DNA of 64,000 nt from Gillisella taibaishanensis (GTDB lineage Bacteria > Pseudomonadota > Alphaproteobacteria > Rhizobiales > Rhizobiaceae): contig NZ_MKIN01000022.1 of NCBI RefSeq assembly GCF_001938985.1, forward strand, positions 930,001 through 994,000, given 5' to 3'. Position 1 is the first letter of the stretch. Every line of letters starts with the position of its first letter. This document shows positions 16,496-29,202 of the stretch, piece after piece. Both the position numbers and the translations under genes were made by a program. The notes under the pieces were generated by a model, which searched no databases, was not told the origin of the DNA, and saw only the letters and a program-made list of their open reading frames with translations.

Positions 16496-17509
16496 ATGAA
16501 GAGACTTGTCGTGGCTGGGATGGTGGGCATGGCCGCAATCCTTGGCCCTCAAGCGAGCACCAGCGCATCAGCCTTTTCGCTGTTCAGTCACCAGCATGCT
16601 CAGCAGGTGCCGCCAAGCGATCTTCCGGTACAGCAGGTCCAGCAGAGCGGCAATGACATCGTCCAGGTACAGCAGCTGCAGGATCAAATCCGCCAGCTGA
16701 ACGGCCGGATCGAGGACATGAGCTACCAGCTGCTGCAGATGCAGGAATCCATCCGCAAGGCGCAGGAAGACAACGAATTCCGATTCCAGGAGCTAGAAAA
16801 AAAAAGAAGTGACGCCGGCTCGCCGGGCCAGTCCAGCCCGTCGGTAGCCTCGCGCCAGCAGCCTTCTGCCGCATCTGGTAACGGTGCGGGCGGCGGCGAC
16901 AGCGTCGGCCAGATCATCGGCGAAACCGCCGGCAGCCAGGCAAGCAGCCAAGGCTCCGGTGGCCGCTCTGCTGCGCCCGGCGAAATGACGCTCGGCTCGA
17001 TCGAGATGGACAAAAGCGGCAATCCCGTCGGTGCCAATGTCAACGGCCAGGCCGGCGCCAATGCCAGCACGATGCCCGGCGCTGCCGGCGGCCAGGGCTC
17101 GGCGGGCACCAAGACTGCCTCGCTGGGCGGTGAGCAGGACCTTTATCAGGTCGCCTACAGCCATGTCCTCTCAGGCGATTACAAATCCGCCGAAGGCGAA
17201 TTCCGCGATTTCATCAGCCGCTATCCGAAGAGCAGCAAGGCCGCCGACGCCAATTTCTGGCTGGGCGAAGCCCAGTATTCGCAGTCGCGCTACAAGGATT
17301 CGGCCGAGACTTTCCTCAAGGCCTACCAGACCTACGGCAAGACGCCCAAGGCGCCTGAAATGCTGCTGAAGCTCGGCATGTCGCTGGCCGCCCTCGACAA
17401 CAAGGACACCGCTTGCGCTACGCTGCGCGAAGTCGGCAAGCGTTACCCCGACGCCTCCAAGGCGGTTCAGAACAAGGCGATCAGCGAACAGAAGCGCCTG
17501 GCCTGCTGA
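16496..17509 (+). CDS. cpoB: cell division coordinator CpoB (YbgF)
   Basis: A 337-residue periplasmic protein: signal peptide MKRLVVAGMVGMAAILGPQA..., a coiled coil (about 50-102, VQQLQDQIRQLNGRIEDM), a Gly/Ser/Ala-rich linker (105-210) and C-terminal TPRs (about 213-330, YSHVLSGDYKSAEGEFRDFI). It coordinates peptidoglycan synthesis and outer-membrane constriction with Tol-Pal. A run of nine A (16797-16805) lies at the end of the coiled coil. The stop overlaps a possible tilS start. Confidence 0.95.
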   Translation: MKRLVVAGMVGMAAILGPQASTSASAFSLFSHQHAQQVPPSDLPVQQVQQSGNDIVQVQQLQDQIRQLNGRIEDMSYQLLQMQESIRKAQEDNEFRFQELEKKRSDAGSPGQSSPSVASRQQPSAASGNGAGGGDSVGQIIGETAGSQASSQGSGGRSAAPGEMTLGSIEMDKSGNPVGANVNGQAGANASTMPGAAGGQGSAGTKTASLGGEQDLYQVAYSHVLSGDYKSAEGEFRDFISRYPKSSKAADANFWLGEAQYSQSRYKDSAETFLKAYQTYGKTPKAPEMLLKLGMSLAALDNKDTACATLREVGKRYPDASKAVQNKAISEQKRLAC

Positions 17510-18900
17510 TGCCGGCACGTGGCGCCCAAACGCCGCTGACGGAACCCCGTCCCGAGGGGCCAGCACATGACGCCATGCCCATGACCGACCCTGCCGCAGC
17601 TATCCATACATTCCTTGACCGCATTGCGGCCCGCCGTCTTGAGACCGCCGACAACAAGCCGCTGCGCCTGTTGGTCGCTATATCGGGCGGTAGCGATTCG
17701 ACCGGACTGCTCCTCCTGCTGCACCGCACCCTGGCCTCATGCTCCGACACTCAAATCAGCCTGCAGGCCGCCACCATCGACCACGCCCTGCGACCGGGCT
17801 CAGCCGAAGAAGCGCAAGGCGTTGCTGATCTCTGCGCCCATCTCGGCATTGCTCATATGACCCGGCGCTGGGACGGTGACAAGCCAGCCACCGGCCTTGC
17901 CGCCCGCGCCCGTGCCGCCCGCTACCGGCTGCTGGCTGAGATTGCCGAGGAGACCGGCTGCACCGCCATCCTGACCGGCCACACCGCAGACGATCAGGCC
18001 GAAACCATTGCCATGCGAGCCGCTAGAGCGCGCCCCGATCCTGAGACCGGTTCGCATCAATCGGCTCCCGGTCTTTCCGGCATGGCGCAAAACGTCCTCT
18101 ACGAGAATCGTGTCTGGATTTACCGACCGCTGCTCGCCAGCCGGCGCCAAGCCATCCGAGACTGTCTGCGGGCGCAAGGCCAGGACTGGATCGACGATCC
18201 CAGCAATGACAACCCTGCTTACGAACGCGCCCGTGTTCGCGCCGATCTGGCGCGGCGAAGCTCGGGAGACACATTGCCGCAGGCAGGGCGCATCGACCGC
18301 CTGGAACTGTCGCGGCAGGCCGCCGATCTGCTTAGCCGCCATGCCACCATGCCTGTGCCGGGCTTGTTTCATCTCGATACGGCTCTGTTCGAGGCAGAAG
18401 GCGCTGCCCTGCGGCACGGGTTGCACGCCCTGGTCGCCACGGTCGGCGGTCAGCCGCATGGGCCAGAAAGTGCTGCACTCGAGCGCCTGCTACAGCTCGG
18501 CCGCCAACCGCCGGGCGCCCGGCTGACCCTTGGCCGCTGCCTCGCCCATCGCCACCGCAGCGGCGTGTTTTTAGTCCGCGAAGCGCGCGCCCTGCCGCAT
18601 CTCCTTATCAACCCAAGCGAAACGGCGATCTGGGACGGCCGCTGGCGGGTCACCAACACGGGCAAAGCTATTGCCGAGGTTTGTCCTGCGGCACCCGAAC
18701 AGCCGCTTCAGACAGCAGAGACACTGCCTGCCTCGCTTGCGGTACTCGCCTTGATGTCGGAGCCGATGAAGGCGCCAAATCTGGAAGTAGAACCGGTCAT
18801 TGCACCCTATCAGGGGTTTCTCCCGGGCTTTGATTTGCCGCTCGCCCAGGCTTTGGCGGATCTTTTCAGGGCGAGGCGCTTTTTATCGCCCTGTTTTTAA
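17509..18900 (+). CDS. tilS: tRNA(Ile)-lysidine synthetase TilS
   Basis: TilS converts C34 of the CAU tRNA-Ile to lysidine with ATP and lysine. The PP-loop SGGSDS is present, followed by ATIDHALRPGSAEEA and the ILTGHTADDQAET segment. The C-terminal part is weakly conserved. ATG 17509 overlaps the cpoB stop (TGATG), implying coupling and a 463-residue product; in-frame ATGs at 17575 and 17581 would give about 440 residues, closer to the family, with GAGGGG at 17553. The start is thus uncertain, the identity is not. Confidence 0.92.
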   Translation: MPARGAQTPLTEPRPEGPAHDAMPMTDPAAAIHTFLDRIAARRLETADNKPLRLLVAISGGSDSTGLLLLLHRTLASCSDTQISLQAATIDHALRPGSAEEAQGVADLCAHLGIAHMTRRWDGDKPATGLAARARAARYRLLAEIAEETGCTAILTGHTADDQAETIAMRAARARPDPETGSHQSAPGLSGMAQNVLYENRVWIYRPLLASRRQAIRDCLRAQGQDWIDDPSNDNPAYERARVRADLARRSSGDTLPQAGRIDRLELSRQAADLLSRHATMPVPGLFHLDTALFEAEGAALRHGLHALVATVGGQPHGPESAALERLLQLGRQPPGARLTLGRCLAHRHRSGVFLVREARALPHLLINPSETAIWDGRWRVTNTGKAIAEVCPAAPEQPLQTAETLPASLAVLALMSEPMKAPNLEVEPVIAPYQGFLPGFDLPLAQALADLFRARRFLSPCF

Positions 18901-19023
18901 ATCTTATTGACGGAAAACGAAGCAGAGACCGCGCTTTGCCTTGGCAAGGCGCTTCAGGAAACCTATGTTACTGGACGACGATACGGCGCCTTTACGCGCC
19001 GAACATTTTTTCCGGGGAGTTCG

Positions 19024-20955
<1,932 letters not shown>

Positions 20956-20980
20956 GCCTTCAGATCTCGGTATGATCTTG

Positions 20981-21013
20981 AAAAACCGCCCGCGACAACG
21001 GGCGGTTTTTTTA
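20981..21013 (+). terminator. terminator after ftsH
   Basis: ACCGCCCG/CGGGCGGT stem with flanking A and T runs (seven T), 25 bp after the ftsH stop. The following 210 bp before glmM hold nothing else recognisable. Confidence 0.92.
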
Positions 21014-21242
21014 TGGTAACGGCTTATAATCAATGTTGATGGTAATTTAAGTGAATATAGCAGCGAAACATGCGATGAGCGGATGATCAGCAGCACGATC
21101 AATGGCATCGTCTGCCAGCCATATTGTAAACGTAGGCTCTGCCGTAAAAGGTGTGACGCGACGGTTGCGGGCGGATTGTGACAGGAAAGCGGGCCTGAGG
21201 GGTACGCACCGGGCATAGCTTGACGTGAATTCAGGAGACAGC

Positions 21243-22598
<1,356 letters not shown>

Positions 22599-22636
22599 AG
22601 CCCTCCCGGCTCCAACGGTAAATCGTTCCGCACAAC

Positions 22637-22672
22637 AAAAAGCCCGGTCATGTCACCATGACCGGGCTTTTT
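22637..22672. terminator. bidirectional terminator between glmM and yebC
   Basis: A long hairpin, AGCCCGGTCATG / CATGACCGGGCT, flanked by A and T runs on both sides, so it can end transcription of glmM (plus) and of the convergent yebC gene (minus). Confidence 0.9.
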
Positions 22673-22694
22673 ACATTGGATTATCGAGAGTGGA

Positions 22695-23441
22695 TCAAGC
22701 CGAAAGCTTGGCCATGACCTCTTCGGAGACTTCGAAATTCGAATAGACGTTCTGCACGTCGTCATCGTCTTCCAGGGTCTCGATCAGCTTCATCAGCGAC
22801 TGGGCCTTTTCTTCATCGACCGGCACGGTGTTCTGCGGCTTCCAGACGGCCTTGACCGAATCGGCTTCGCCAAGTGCAGCTTCAAGCGCCTTCGACACTT
22901 CATTCATGTCTTCAAAGCCGCAGATGATCGTGTGGCCGTCTTCGTCGCTGACCACGTCTTCGGCGCCGGCTTCGATAGCGGCTTCCATGACAGCGTCGGC
23001 ATCGCCGACGCTGGCCTTGTAGACGATTTCGCCGACCTTATCGAAGGAGAAGGACACCGAGCCGGTTTCACCGAGCGCGCCGCCCGACTTGGAAAAGGTC
23101 GAGCGAACGTTGGAAGCGGTGCGGTTGCGGTTATCGGTCAAAGCTTCGACGATGACGGCGACGCCGCCCGGGCCGTAGCCTTCGTAGCGGACTTCGTCAT
23201 AGTTCTCGCCGTCGGCGCCCGAGGCCTTCTTGATGGCGCGCTCGATATTGTCCTTCGGCATGGACTGCGCCTTGGCGTTCTGGATGGCCAGGCGCAGGCG
23301 GGCATTCATGGTTGGGTCCGGCAGTCCACCCTTGGCCGCAACCGTGATTTCACGGGCGAGCTTGGAGAACATTTTCGATCGCACAGAGTCCTGCTTGCCC
23401 TTGCGATGCATGATATTCTTGAACTGTGAATGGCCTGCCAT
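22695..23441 (-). CDS. yebC: YebC/PmpR family transcriptional regulator or translation factor
   Basis: A 248-residue YebC-family protein: [19 protein letters not shown]-terminus, KARAxL-like basic helix, and the acidic third domain with [15 protein letters not shown] and [11 protein letters not shown] segments. YebC proteins have been described as DNA-binding regulators and, more recently, as ribosome-associated factors; the role here cannot be chosen. In rhizobia the gene usually lies upstream of ruvC, whereas here ruvC is 17 kb away. Confidence 0.95.
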   Translation of the reverse strand: MAGHSQFKNIMHRKGKQDSVRSKMFSKLAREITVAAKGGLPDPTMNARLRLAIQNAKAQSMPKDNIERAIKKASGADGENYDEVRYEGYGPGGVAVIVEALTDNRNRTASNVRSTFSKSGGALGETGSVSFSFDKVGEIVYKASVGDADAVMEAAIEAGAEDVVSDEDGHTIICGFEDMNEVSKALEAALGEADSVKAVWKPQNTVPVDEEKAQSLMKLIETLEDDDDVQNVYSNFEVSEEVMAKLSA

Positions 23442-23707
23442 GGCACCCCTGCATCATCTGTTCTGCGGCAACCCGCGTGGTCGGTGGCGACACGGCGGAT
23501 GCGCTCTAACGCTGTTCATCTTCTGCACGATCGTGAGCCGGCAACCGGCTGACGTATCGATGCACGCTCGAATTGGCGCCCTTATACGGCCCTGCCGCCC
23601 GCCATTCAAGAGGGGGCGATGGCAGGAAGAGCCGTTGCTGACCGGAACAATTAGCCTTTCCTGCCGTTGCTCCCCCGAAGCAGATTAGCAAGACGAAAGG
23701 AAGACCC

Positions 23708-24211
23708 ATGGTCAATCTCACGGAAGCCCGCGAAGAACCCGCCCGTCAGCTTTGGGAGGAAATCGAAGCCATCCACGCCGGCATGCTTGGCCTTGAAGGC
23801 TCGACCATGCACATGCAGCCGATGGCGCCCTATGGCGACCCAAAGACCAATACCGTCTGGTTCTTCACCCGCACGGATTCCGAACTGGTCCAGCAGATCC
23901 GCCCCGGCAGCCGGGCGCATTTCTGCGTGGTCGGCAAGAACCACGACTATCATGCCTGCCTGTCTGGCGTGATCGATGTGCGCCGCGACCCAAACAAGAT
24001 CGACGAATACTGGAGTTCGGTCGTCGAGGCCTGGTATCACAATGGCAAGAAAGACCCCGACCTGACCATGCTGGCTCTGCATATCGACGATGCAGAGGTT
24101 TGGGCCTCCACCGGCAATCCGCTGAAATTCGGCTGGGAAATCGCAAAGGCCAATATGAACAGCGACAAGATGCCCGACGTTGGTCAGCACCACCACCTGA
24201 CTTTCGCCTGA
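23708..24211 (+). CDS. pyridoxamine 5'-phosphate oxidase family protein (general stress protein 26 type)
   Basis: A 167-residue split-barrel flavin-binding protein of the PPOX/GSP26 group. Supporting segments are the N-terminal ARQLWEEIEAIHAGMLG, MQPMAPYGDPKTNTVWFFT and VWASTGNPLKFGWEIAKANM at the C-terminus. Such proteins bind FMN or FAD and are linked to stress response; true pyridoxine oxidase activity is unlikely. AGGAAGA lies 8-14 bp before the ATG. Confidence 0.88.
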   Translation: MVNLTEAREEPARQLWEEIEAIHAGMLGLEGSTMHMQPMAPYGDPKTNTVWFFTRTDSELVQQIRPGSRAHFCVVGKNHDYHACLSGVIDVRRDPNKIDEYWSSVVEAWYHNGKKDPDLTMLALHIDDAEVWASTGNPLKFGWEIAKANMNSDKMPDVGQHHHLTFA

Positions 24212-24250
24212 TCAAGCGCCATATACTGAGCTGCAAGAGCCGCTTCCCAC

Positions 24251-24355
24251 CGAGAGTCTGTCAGGTTCAGATTGAACCAGAGAGGCTCTCGATTCTTTTG
24301 TTTCCGTTTGTCTTTTCGGGAAAACCGGGTTCCACTTTTCCCTGACAAACTCTAA
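24251..24355. repeat. intergenic repeat, copy 2 (best preserved)
   Basis: About 105 bp made of two hairpins. Hairpin 1 pairs CGAGAG (24251) with CTCTCG (24286) around a perfect GGTTCA-GAT-TGAACC. Hairpin 2 pairs GTTTGTC (24306) and GGGAAAA (24318) with TTTTCCC (24336) and GACAAAC (24344). The same blocks occur before ruvC (5260-5363) and partly at 60617-60660. It lies between two convergent genes here. Confidence 0.8.
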
Positions 24356-24364
24356 GAGGCGGCT

Positions 24365-26176
24365 CTATTTTTGCCGTACGGTCTTCAACTTCTGGCCAAG
24401 ACCTTTCAGCCAATTCAGGCTGCCGGTGAGGCTGAGGAAAACAGGAGCATTGTCGCGTGGTGCGACAGCTTCCATCGACACGCCAACCGACGAAATATGG
24501 CCGCTTTCGTTGAGATCGCGCACGATCAGGATGATATGGCCAAGCCTGACACGGTCGGCATAATCGGCGCGCCCACCCAGCCGCGCCTCCATATATTCGC
24601 CCAGCGTCTTCTGCCGGTCTGCCTCATTGAGCAGGCCGGGGCCATAGGCGGCATCGAGTTCGCCCGCCGGGCGCGAGGGGGAAATGGTGAAGGTGCCGAA
24701 AAACTCGCTGTCATCCTCATCGACAGGCGCCTTGCTGGCAAACAGCCTGTCGAGCAACCGGGAATAGCCGGGGGCGATGAACAGATAGACCTGATCGTTT
24801 TCCCTGAGCCGCCCAGCATATTGGTAGCGCATCGACTTGCCGTCGCGAATGACCAGCGAGGGCATGGCCCAGCGTGGAATGCGCGCGCCGCTCAAGACAG
24901 GGCTGCCGGCCACGACGCGGTAGGACAGAAGCTCGTGATGGGCCGCACCTGGCAAGTCGAGCTCTACCTTGTCGATAGCGCCGATGCGCGGCGGAATGAT
25001 CAGGCCGAGCCGCTTGGCCATCGGCTTGATTGTCCAGCCCTGCAGCAATAGCGAGATCATCACGACGATGAAGGCGGTATTGAAATAGGTCTCCCCGCCT
25101 TTCAAATCGCCAAGGATCGGCAGGATGCCGAGCAGGATCGACACGGCACCGCGCAGACCCACCCAGGAAATGAAGCGCTTTTCTTGGGTGGTATAATCAA
25201 AGGGTATCAGGCAGAGCCAGACCGCGATCGGCCGGGCGACGAACACCAGGAACAGGCCGAGAAACACAGCCGGCAGCAGGATCTTGATGAAATGCGAGGG
25301 CGTGGCAAGCAGGCCGAGCACCAGGAACATGATGATCTGGGCAAGCCAGGTCATGCCCTCCTGAAAGCGCGAGATCGCAGCGCTGCCGGGGATCTTGCGA
25401 TTGCCCGCATAGATGCCGGCCACATAGACCGCCAGAAAGCCGCTGCCGCCGATGGCGCCGGTGTAGGAGAACACCACCATGGACATGGCGAGCACGATGA
25501 TCGGCAACAGACCGCGATCGATCGGGATCTTCTTGACGATCAGCACGATCAGCGCCCCGCCGATCAGCCCGAGCGCCAGTCCCATGCCCATCTGCTCGAT
25601 AAACAGTTTCAGCACGCCCCAGTCGAGCCCGGTATGGTCCTTGCCGGTCGACAGCATCTGCACCAGCGCCAGCGTCAAAAAGATCGCCATCGGGTCGTTG
25701 GTGCCGGATTCCACTTCCAGCGAGGAGCGCACCTTGTCGCGGATATTGATGCCGCCGATGCGCAGCAGGAAGAACACCGCCGCCGCATCGGTAGACGCCA
25801 CAATCGAGCCGAGCAACAGGCCCTCGAGCAGCGACAGATGCAGCACCCAACTCGCGAGCACCCCGAACAGACCGGCCGTCAAGAGCACGCCCAATGTCGC
25901 CATCGTAATCGACGGCCCGGCGGCCTGCTTGAAGGATTGCAGCGAGGTCGTATAGCCGGAATCAAACAGAATGACCGCCAGCGCCAGCGAACCGATCGTA
26001 TAGGCCACCGAATGATTGTCGAAATGAATGCCGAGCCCATCGACCCCGGCCACCAGCCCGATAACGAGAAAGAGCAAGAGCAAAGGCGCGCCGAAGCGAA
26101 AGGCGATCAGGCTGGAAAAAGCCGCAAACAGGATGAGCGCCGTCAGCACCAGCGTGACGATATAAAAATGCTCCAA
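24365..26176 (-). CDS. potassium/proton antiporter (CvrA/NhaP2 type)
   Basis: A 603-residue CPA1-type antiporter. About 12 hydrophobic helices fill residues 5-390; the ion site is in SIVASTDAAAVFF and the second conserved stretch is VESGTNDPMAIFLTLAL. A cytoplasmic C-terminal part (about 400-600) has RCK/TrkA-C-like and CorC/HlyC-like segments, as in NhaP2/CvrA, which exports K+ in exchange for H+ and controls cell volume and pH. The start is TTG 26176 (TTG-GAG-CAT), with no better upstream codon. Confidence 0.9.
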   Translation of the reverse strand: MEHFYIVTLVLTALILFAAFSSLIAFRFGAPLLLLFLVIGLVAGVDGLGIHFDNHSVAYTIGSLALAVILFDSGYTTSLQSFKQAAGPSITMATLGVLLTAGLFGVLASWVLHLSLLEGLLLGSIVASTDAAAVFFLLRIGGINIRDKVRSSLEVESGTNDPMAIFLTLALVQMLSTGKDHTGLDWGVLKLFIEQMGMGLALGLIGGALIVLIVKKIPIDRGLLPIIVLAMSMVVFSYTGAIGGSGFLAVYVAGIYAGNRKIPGSAAISRFQEGMTWLAQIIMFLVLGLLATPSHFIKILLPAVFLGLFLVFVARPIAVWLCLIPFDYTTQEKRFISWVGLRGAVSILLGILPILGDLKGGETYFNTAFIVVMISLLLQGWTIKPMAKRLGLIIPPRIGAIDKVELDLPGAAHHELLSYRVVAGSPVLSGARIPRWAMPSLVIRDGKSMRYQYAGRLRENDQVYLFIAPGYSRLLDRLFASKAPVDEDDSEFFGTFTISPSRPAGELDAAYGPGLLNEADRQKTLGEYMEARLGGRADYADRVRLGHIILIVRDLNESGHISSVGVSMEAVAPRDNAPVFLSLTGSLNWLKGLGQKLKTVRQK

Positions 26177-26751
26177 CCCTTGGCCCCTTTCTTACCCGGT
26201 GACCCACCATCTCAGCCCACCACACAGTCCGGTGCCCAACCCGGCGCTCAAGACCGCATGATCTGACACTGTGGCTGACGAAGAGACGGCAGAATCGCCT
26301 TGAATTCCCTTGAGAATACTATTCCCAGACTGGGGCGAAATTACAAAACGAATTATGGCGATAAGGGGGAAAATGGGGGTGGGTGGGAGGAGTTTTTAGC
26401 GCGGAGTGCTCGGCAATCCTCATTATGTCATCGTTTGTCTGAGCAGGATCTAAGCACTCCGAGAGTAGGCTAACGGTTTAAGTGTTGGCACCGCATAAAC
26501 CTTGAAAGCGGCGGTTTCGCGCCTCCAATATGGACGGGTCGGCTCTAGCTTTGCATTCTGCATAGCGGACATTCTGCTAATCTCATAAACGCCTAAAAGG
26601 GTGGTAGGAAGCAGCTCACTGCCTCCGGCGCGGTGGCCCTCTTTGCGGGGCTTGGTTTAGGTCAAGCTTCAGGGCGGGCGGGTTCAAAACAGATGATCCG
26701 ATCACCGTCAGGCGTGCTCCAGTCGCTGCTGACGAATGATTCCGCAGCAGA
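26177..26751. other. 575-bp gene-poor flank left of the SIR2 gene
   Basis: No credible gene is seen. The stretch is less GC-rich than its left neighbour and holds a G-rich run near 26365-26390 and an imperfect inverted repeat: GGAGTGCT (26403-26410) with AGCACTCC (26453-26460), plus inner ATCCT/AGGAT arms. No integrase, IS or tRNA remnant was recognised. It probably contains one edge of the accessory insertion. Confidence 0.45.
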
Positions 26752-29202
26752 TCATATTCCTGGGCGAATACTGTCGAGCGCTGATTTGGCTTTCTCCTTT
26801 TGATATCCGGAAGGAAGCACGCCGATTCGCTGATGGGCATAGATTGAGAGCTTACGCAGCCGCTCATCGAGCAATGCCTTAAACGTGGCGTCCAAGTGAT
26901 GACCTAGCACGTCATAGTTTTGCGCGATATGCGCAAGTGTTTCGAACGGATAGTACTGCGGGTCGTCCTGGCGCAAGATCTTGTCAGTAAGTTCTATTGC
27001 TTCCTTGATATCCCTGAATAATTCGGCTCCGACGCGGGCGTTTTTTTCCGCACGTAACATAAGAAACTTTGCGCGCCGGTCGTCGAGTTGGCGACGGTCG
27101 AAAGTCTTTCTGGTGCGCCGTTCGTATTCCTCGGCTTCACTATATCCCTGTTCGAGAAATTTTTCCGCGTCCATAAGGGCGCCGGCTGCACATTTCGCTA
27201 TGTGCCATTGCAGCCAGAAAAGCGGCATTCGTCTGATTTGCGGTTCCTGCTTGTTATGTTCGAAGAACCGGTCGATTGAAGTTCTGTCGGTGACGACTTT
27301 GGAAAGTATGGAGAACCGCATCATCTGATTGAACATGCGCTGTTCGAAAGGGTCGCGATAGGTCGCCGCAAGGTTCTTCAACAAATAAACGATGGCATCA
27401 ACGACTTCGTCATCCGCGAAAAGGTTTTGGAGGATGTTCTCAGCCCCAATCGAGGGTACTGTCTGGATAATCTCACCGTTCCGACGCACCAGGAGGAAAG
27501 CGTTATTTCCGGCCCTGGCATTCATACCGTCGATGATGGCGCCGTAGTCCATATGCATCGCATTGCTGAGGAAGGAGACTGGTGCATTCTCGCCGATATG
27601 GGCGACATAAAGCGCGACGATGATCGCTTCGCGTTCGGTGTGGCTAAGTGACAGCTTATTGAATTCTTCCCGATATCGGTTGGAAACGTAGTCTGACCGG
27701 AGCAGCCGCATCAAGAAATGCGGCAGGCTTGCTTGGCAGGTATTCTCGATGAAACGAAGCCGCGCATTGTGATCAAGCGTATGAAAATCTCGCCATCCAG
27801 CAATCTGATCGGCGAGGTCGCTCAAAACAAGCGCTTCGTCCCTGCTTAGACGGGCAAGGGGCATTTTTCGAAAACTGCCGAGGCCTTGTAGCGAAGCAAG
27901 GCCAGCAGTGCTGGCATCGACGGCCACGGCCCGACTGGTTAGGATCAGAACGCCATCCTGACGATCAAATTGACGCGCGATGCTCAAAAGCCGTTCTGTC
28001 GGCAGATCAAAACAGTTTTCTATAATTAATACGGCGTTCGGCGCGTAGTGAAGGATGTCAGCAACTTCGTTCAATACGTTCTCATAGGCTTGGCGCATCT
28101 GGTAGACCGGCCTTGTCCCTGACAAGCGATAGGCAAGATCAATTATGAGCAAGGACTTGCCATCACAGGGGTATCCGTCAAAGAGCATGATCCGGGTATG
28201 ATCTGCGATGGCGTCCAGAGTTTCTTGTATAGCGCTGCGCCGTATGTGGTACTCGGACACATCGTTGGATGCATCCCGCGCGAGTTGCGAGGGTTCAACC
28301 TTGCCGTAGAGAAACAGGTTTTCGATCTGCTCTTGCGTTGGAACAGTTGCTGAGGGATTCGCAGGCGTGTACTTCGCAAAACTGGCAAGGCGTGGCTCTT
28401 TCGGTGCGTCCTCGGCCAGAAGGTTTCTTATTGTGGTGGCAAGCCCGGCCCGACCCGTGAAGAACGGTGTGCCGAGCCGCTTTTGAGCGGCTGTGACATC
28501 GGGGTCAGCTTGGGCGGTAGGACGATTGATGAAGAAGGCCTTTTCGCGCAAGCCTGTCAGGTCGTTGATCGCCTGGTTAATGTGGAAATCACCGGCATTG
28601 AACCCGACGAAGACCACGATCTGAGCCTGATCGATGTCGCGCCGAAAGCGGTCGAGCCACTTCTTTACATGGGTGAGCTTTGAGTAGCTTTCGGTGCCGA
28701 GCACGCAACTTTCACGAATGTTGTGAATGTTCCATTTCTGGACATAGCCGTGCAGATGGATAATTGGAAGATTTTGCGCAGGGATGCTGGGATCGTCGGT
28801 GTTGTTGAGGGGCTCCGCCTGTTTGTGCGCGGCCTGAGCCGCATTCTCGAGCGCGTTATCGTAATTTGTCGTGTAGACCGCCTGCCAAGGGTAGCGTAAC
28901 AGATCAGCCATATCAGAGGTTATGTTGGAAACGGTGAACCGCTCTTTAAGGAGTGTCATCATGCCGTTGTCGGCAATCTTGTTCCATAATTCATCGGCGG
29001 CGTTTTGCAGATTCCTGTATGGCGGATTCTGGTGGAGTTCGGCATTGAAGAGATCTAGCAGTTGTGCGCCCGTGCCGAGCGTTTCATCTGGCTTGAAATT
29101 CAGACAATCCGCGGAAAATCCGGCACCGCAGAATAGGATACCACCGCCGCTGCGAGCTAGGTTGAAACGCCTTTGAAACTCATCCATTGAGTTGCTCGCC
29201 AT
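26752..29202 (-). CDS. SIR2 domain fused to a STAND-like P-loop NTPase; candidate anti-phage defence protein
   Basis: An 816-residue three-part protein. Residues 15-260 are a SIR2-like NAD-binding domain: GGGILFCGAGFSAD with GAGFS at 26-30, TTNYDNALE with N113, HLHG with H151 and VFVGFNAGDFH around 197-207. Residues 320-520 are a P-loop NTPase: Walker A GYPCDGKS (343-350), Walker B VLIIENC (391-397) and a sensor-like LILTSRA (419-425). The C-terminal 300 residues are helical, TPR-like in pattern, as in STAND sensors. Known relatives (Avs5, other SIR2-STAND proteins) sense phage proteins and deplete NAD+. It stands alone in lower-GC DNA; function is inferred from architecture. Confidence 0.85.
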   Translation of the reverse strand: MASNSMDEFQRRFNLARSGGGILFCGAGFSADCLNFKPDETLGTGAQLLDLFNAELHQNPPYRNLQNAADELWNKIADNGMMTLLKERFTVSNITSDMADLLRYPWQAVYTTNYDNALENAAQAAHKQAEPLNNTDDPSIPAQNLPIIHLHGYVQKWNIHNIRESCVLGTESYSKLTHVKKWLDRFRRDIDQAQIVVFVGFNAGDFHINQAINDLTGLREKAFFINRPTAQADPDVTAAQKRLGTPFFTGRAGLATTIRNLLAEDAPKEPRLASFAKYTPANPSATVPTQEQIENLFLYGKVEPSQLARDASNDVSEYHIRRSAIQETLDAIADHTRIMLFDGYPCDGKSLLIIDLAYRLSGTRPVYQMRQAYENVLNEVADILHYAPNAVLIIENCFDLPTERLLSIARQFDRQDGVLILTSRAVAVDASTAGLASLQGLGSFRKMPLARLSRDEALVLSDLADQIAGWRDFHTLDHNARLRFIENTCQASLPHFLMRLLRSDYVSNRYREEFNKLSLSHTEREAIIVALYVAHIGENAPVSFLSNAMHMDYGAIIDGMNARAGNNAFLLVRRNGEIIQTVPSIGAENILQNLFADDEVVDAIVYLLKNLAATYRDPFEQRMFNQMMRFSILSKVVTDRTSIDRFFEHNKQEPQIRRMPLFWLQWHIAKCAAGALMDAEKFLEQGYSEAEEYERRTRKTFDRRQLDDRRAKFLMLRAEKNARVGAELFRDIKEAIELTDKILRQDDPQYYPFETLAHIAQNYDVLGHHLDATFKALLDERLRKLSIYAHQRIGVLPSGYQKEKAKSALDSIRPGI

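Noticed and set aside
26403-26460. Terminal inverted repeat of a transposable element
   Set aside because: Only one short imperfect repeat is present on one side of the SIR2 gene and no matching copy or transposase was found at the other side; kept only as part of the flank description.
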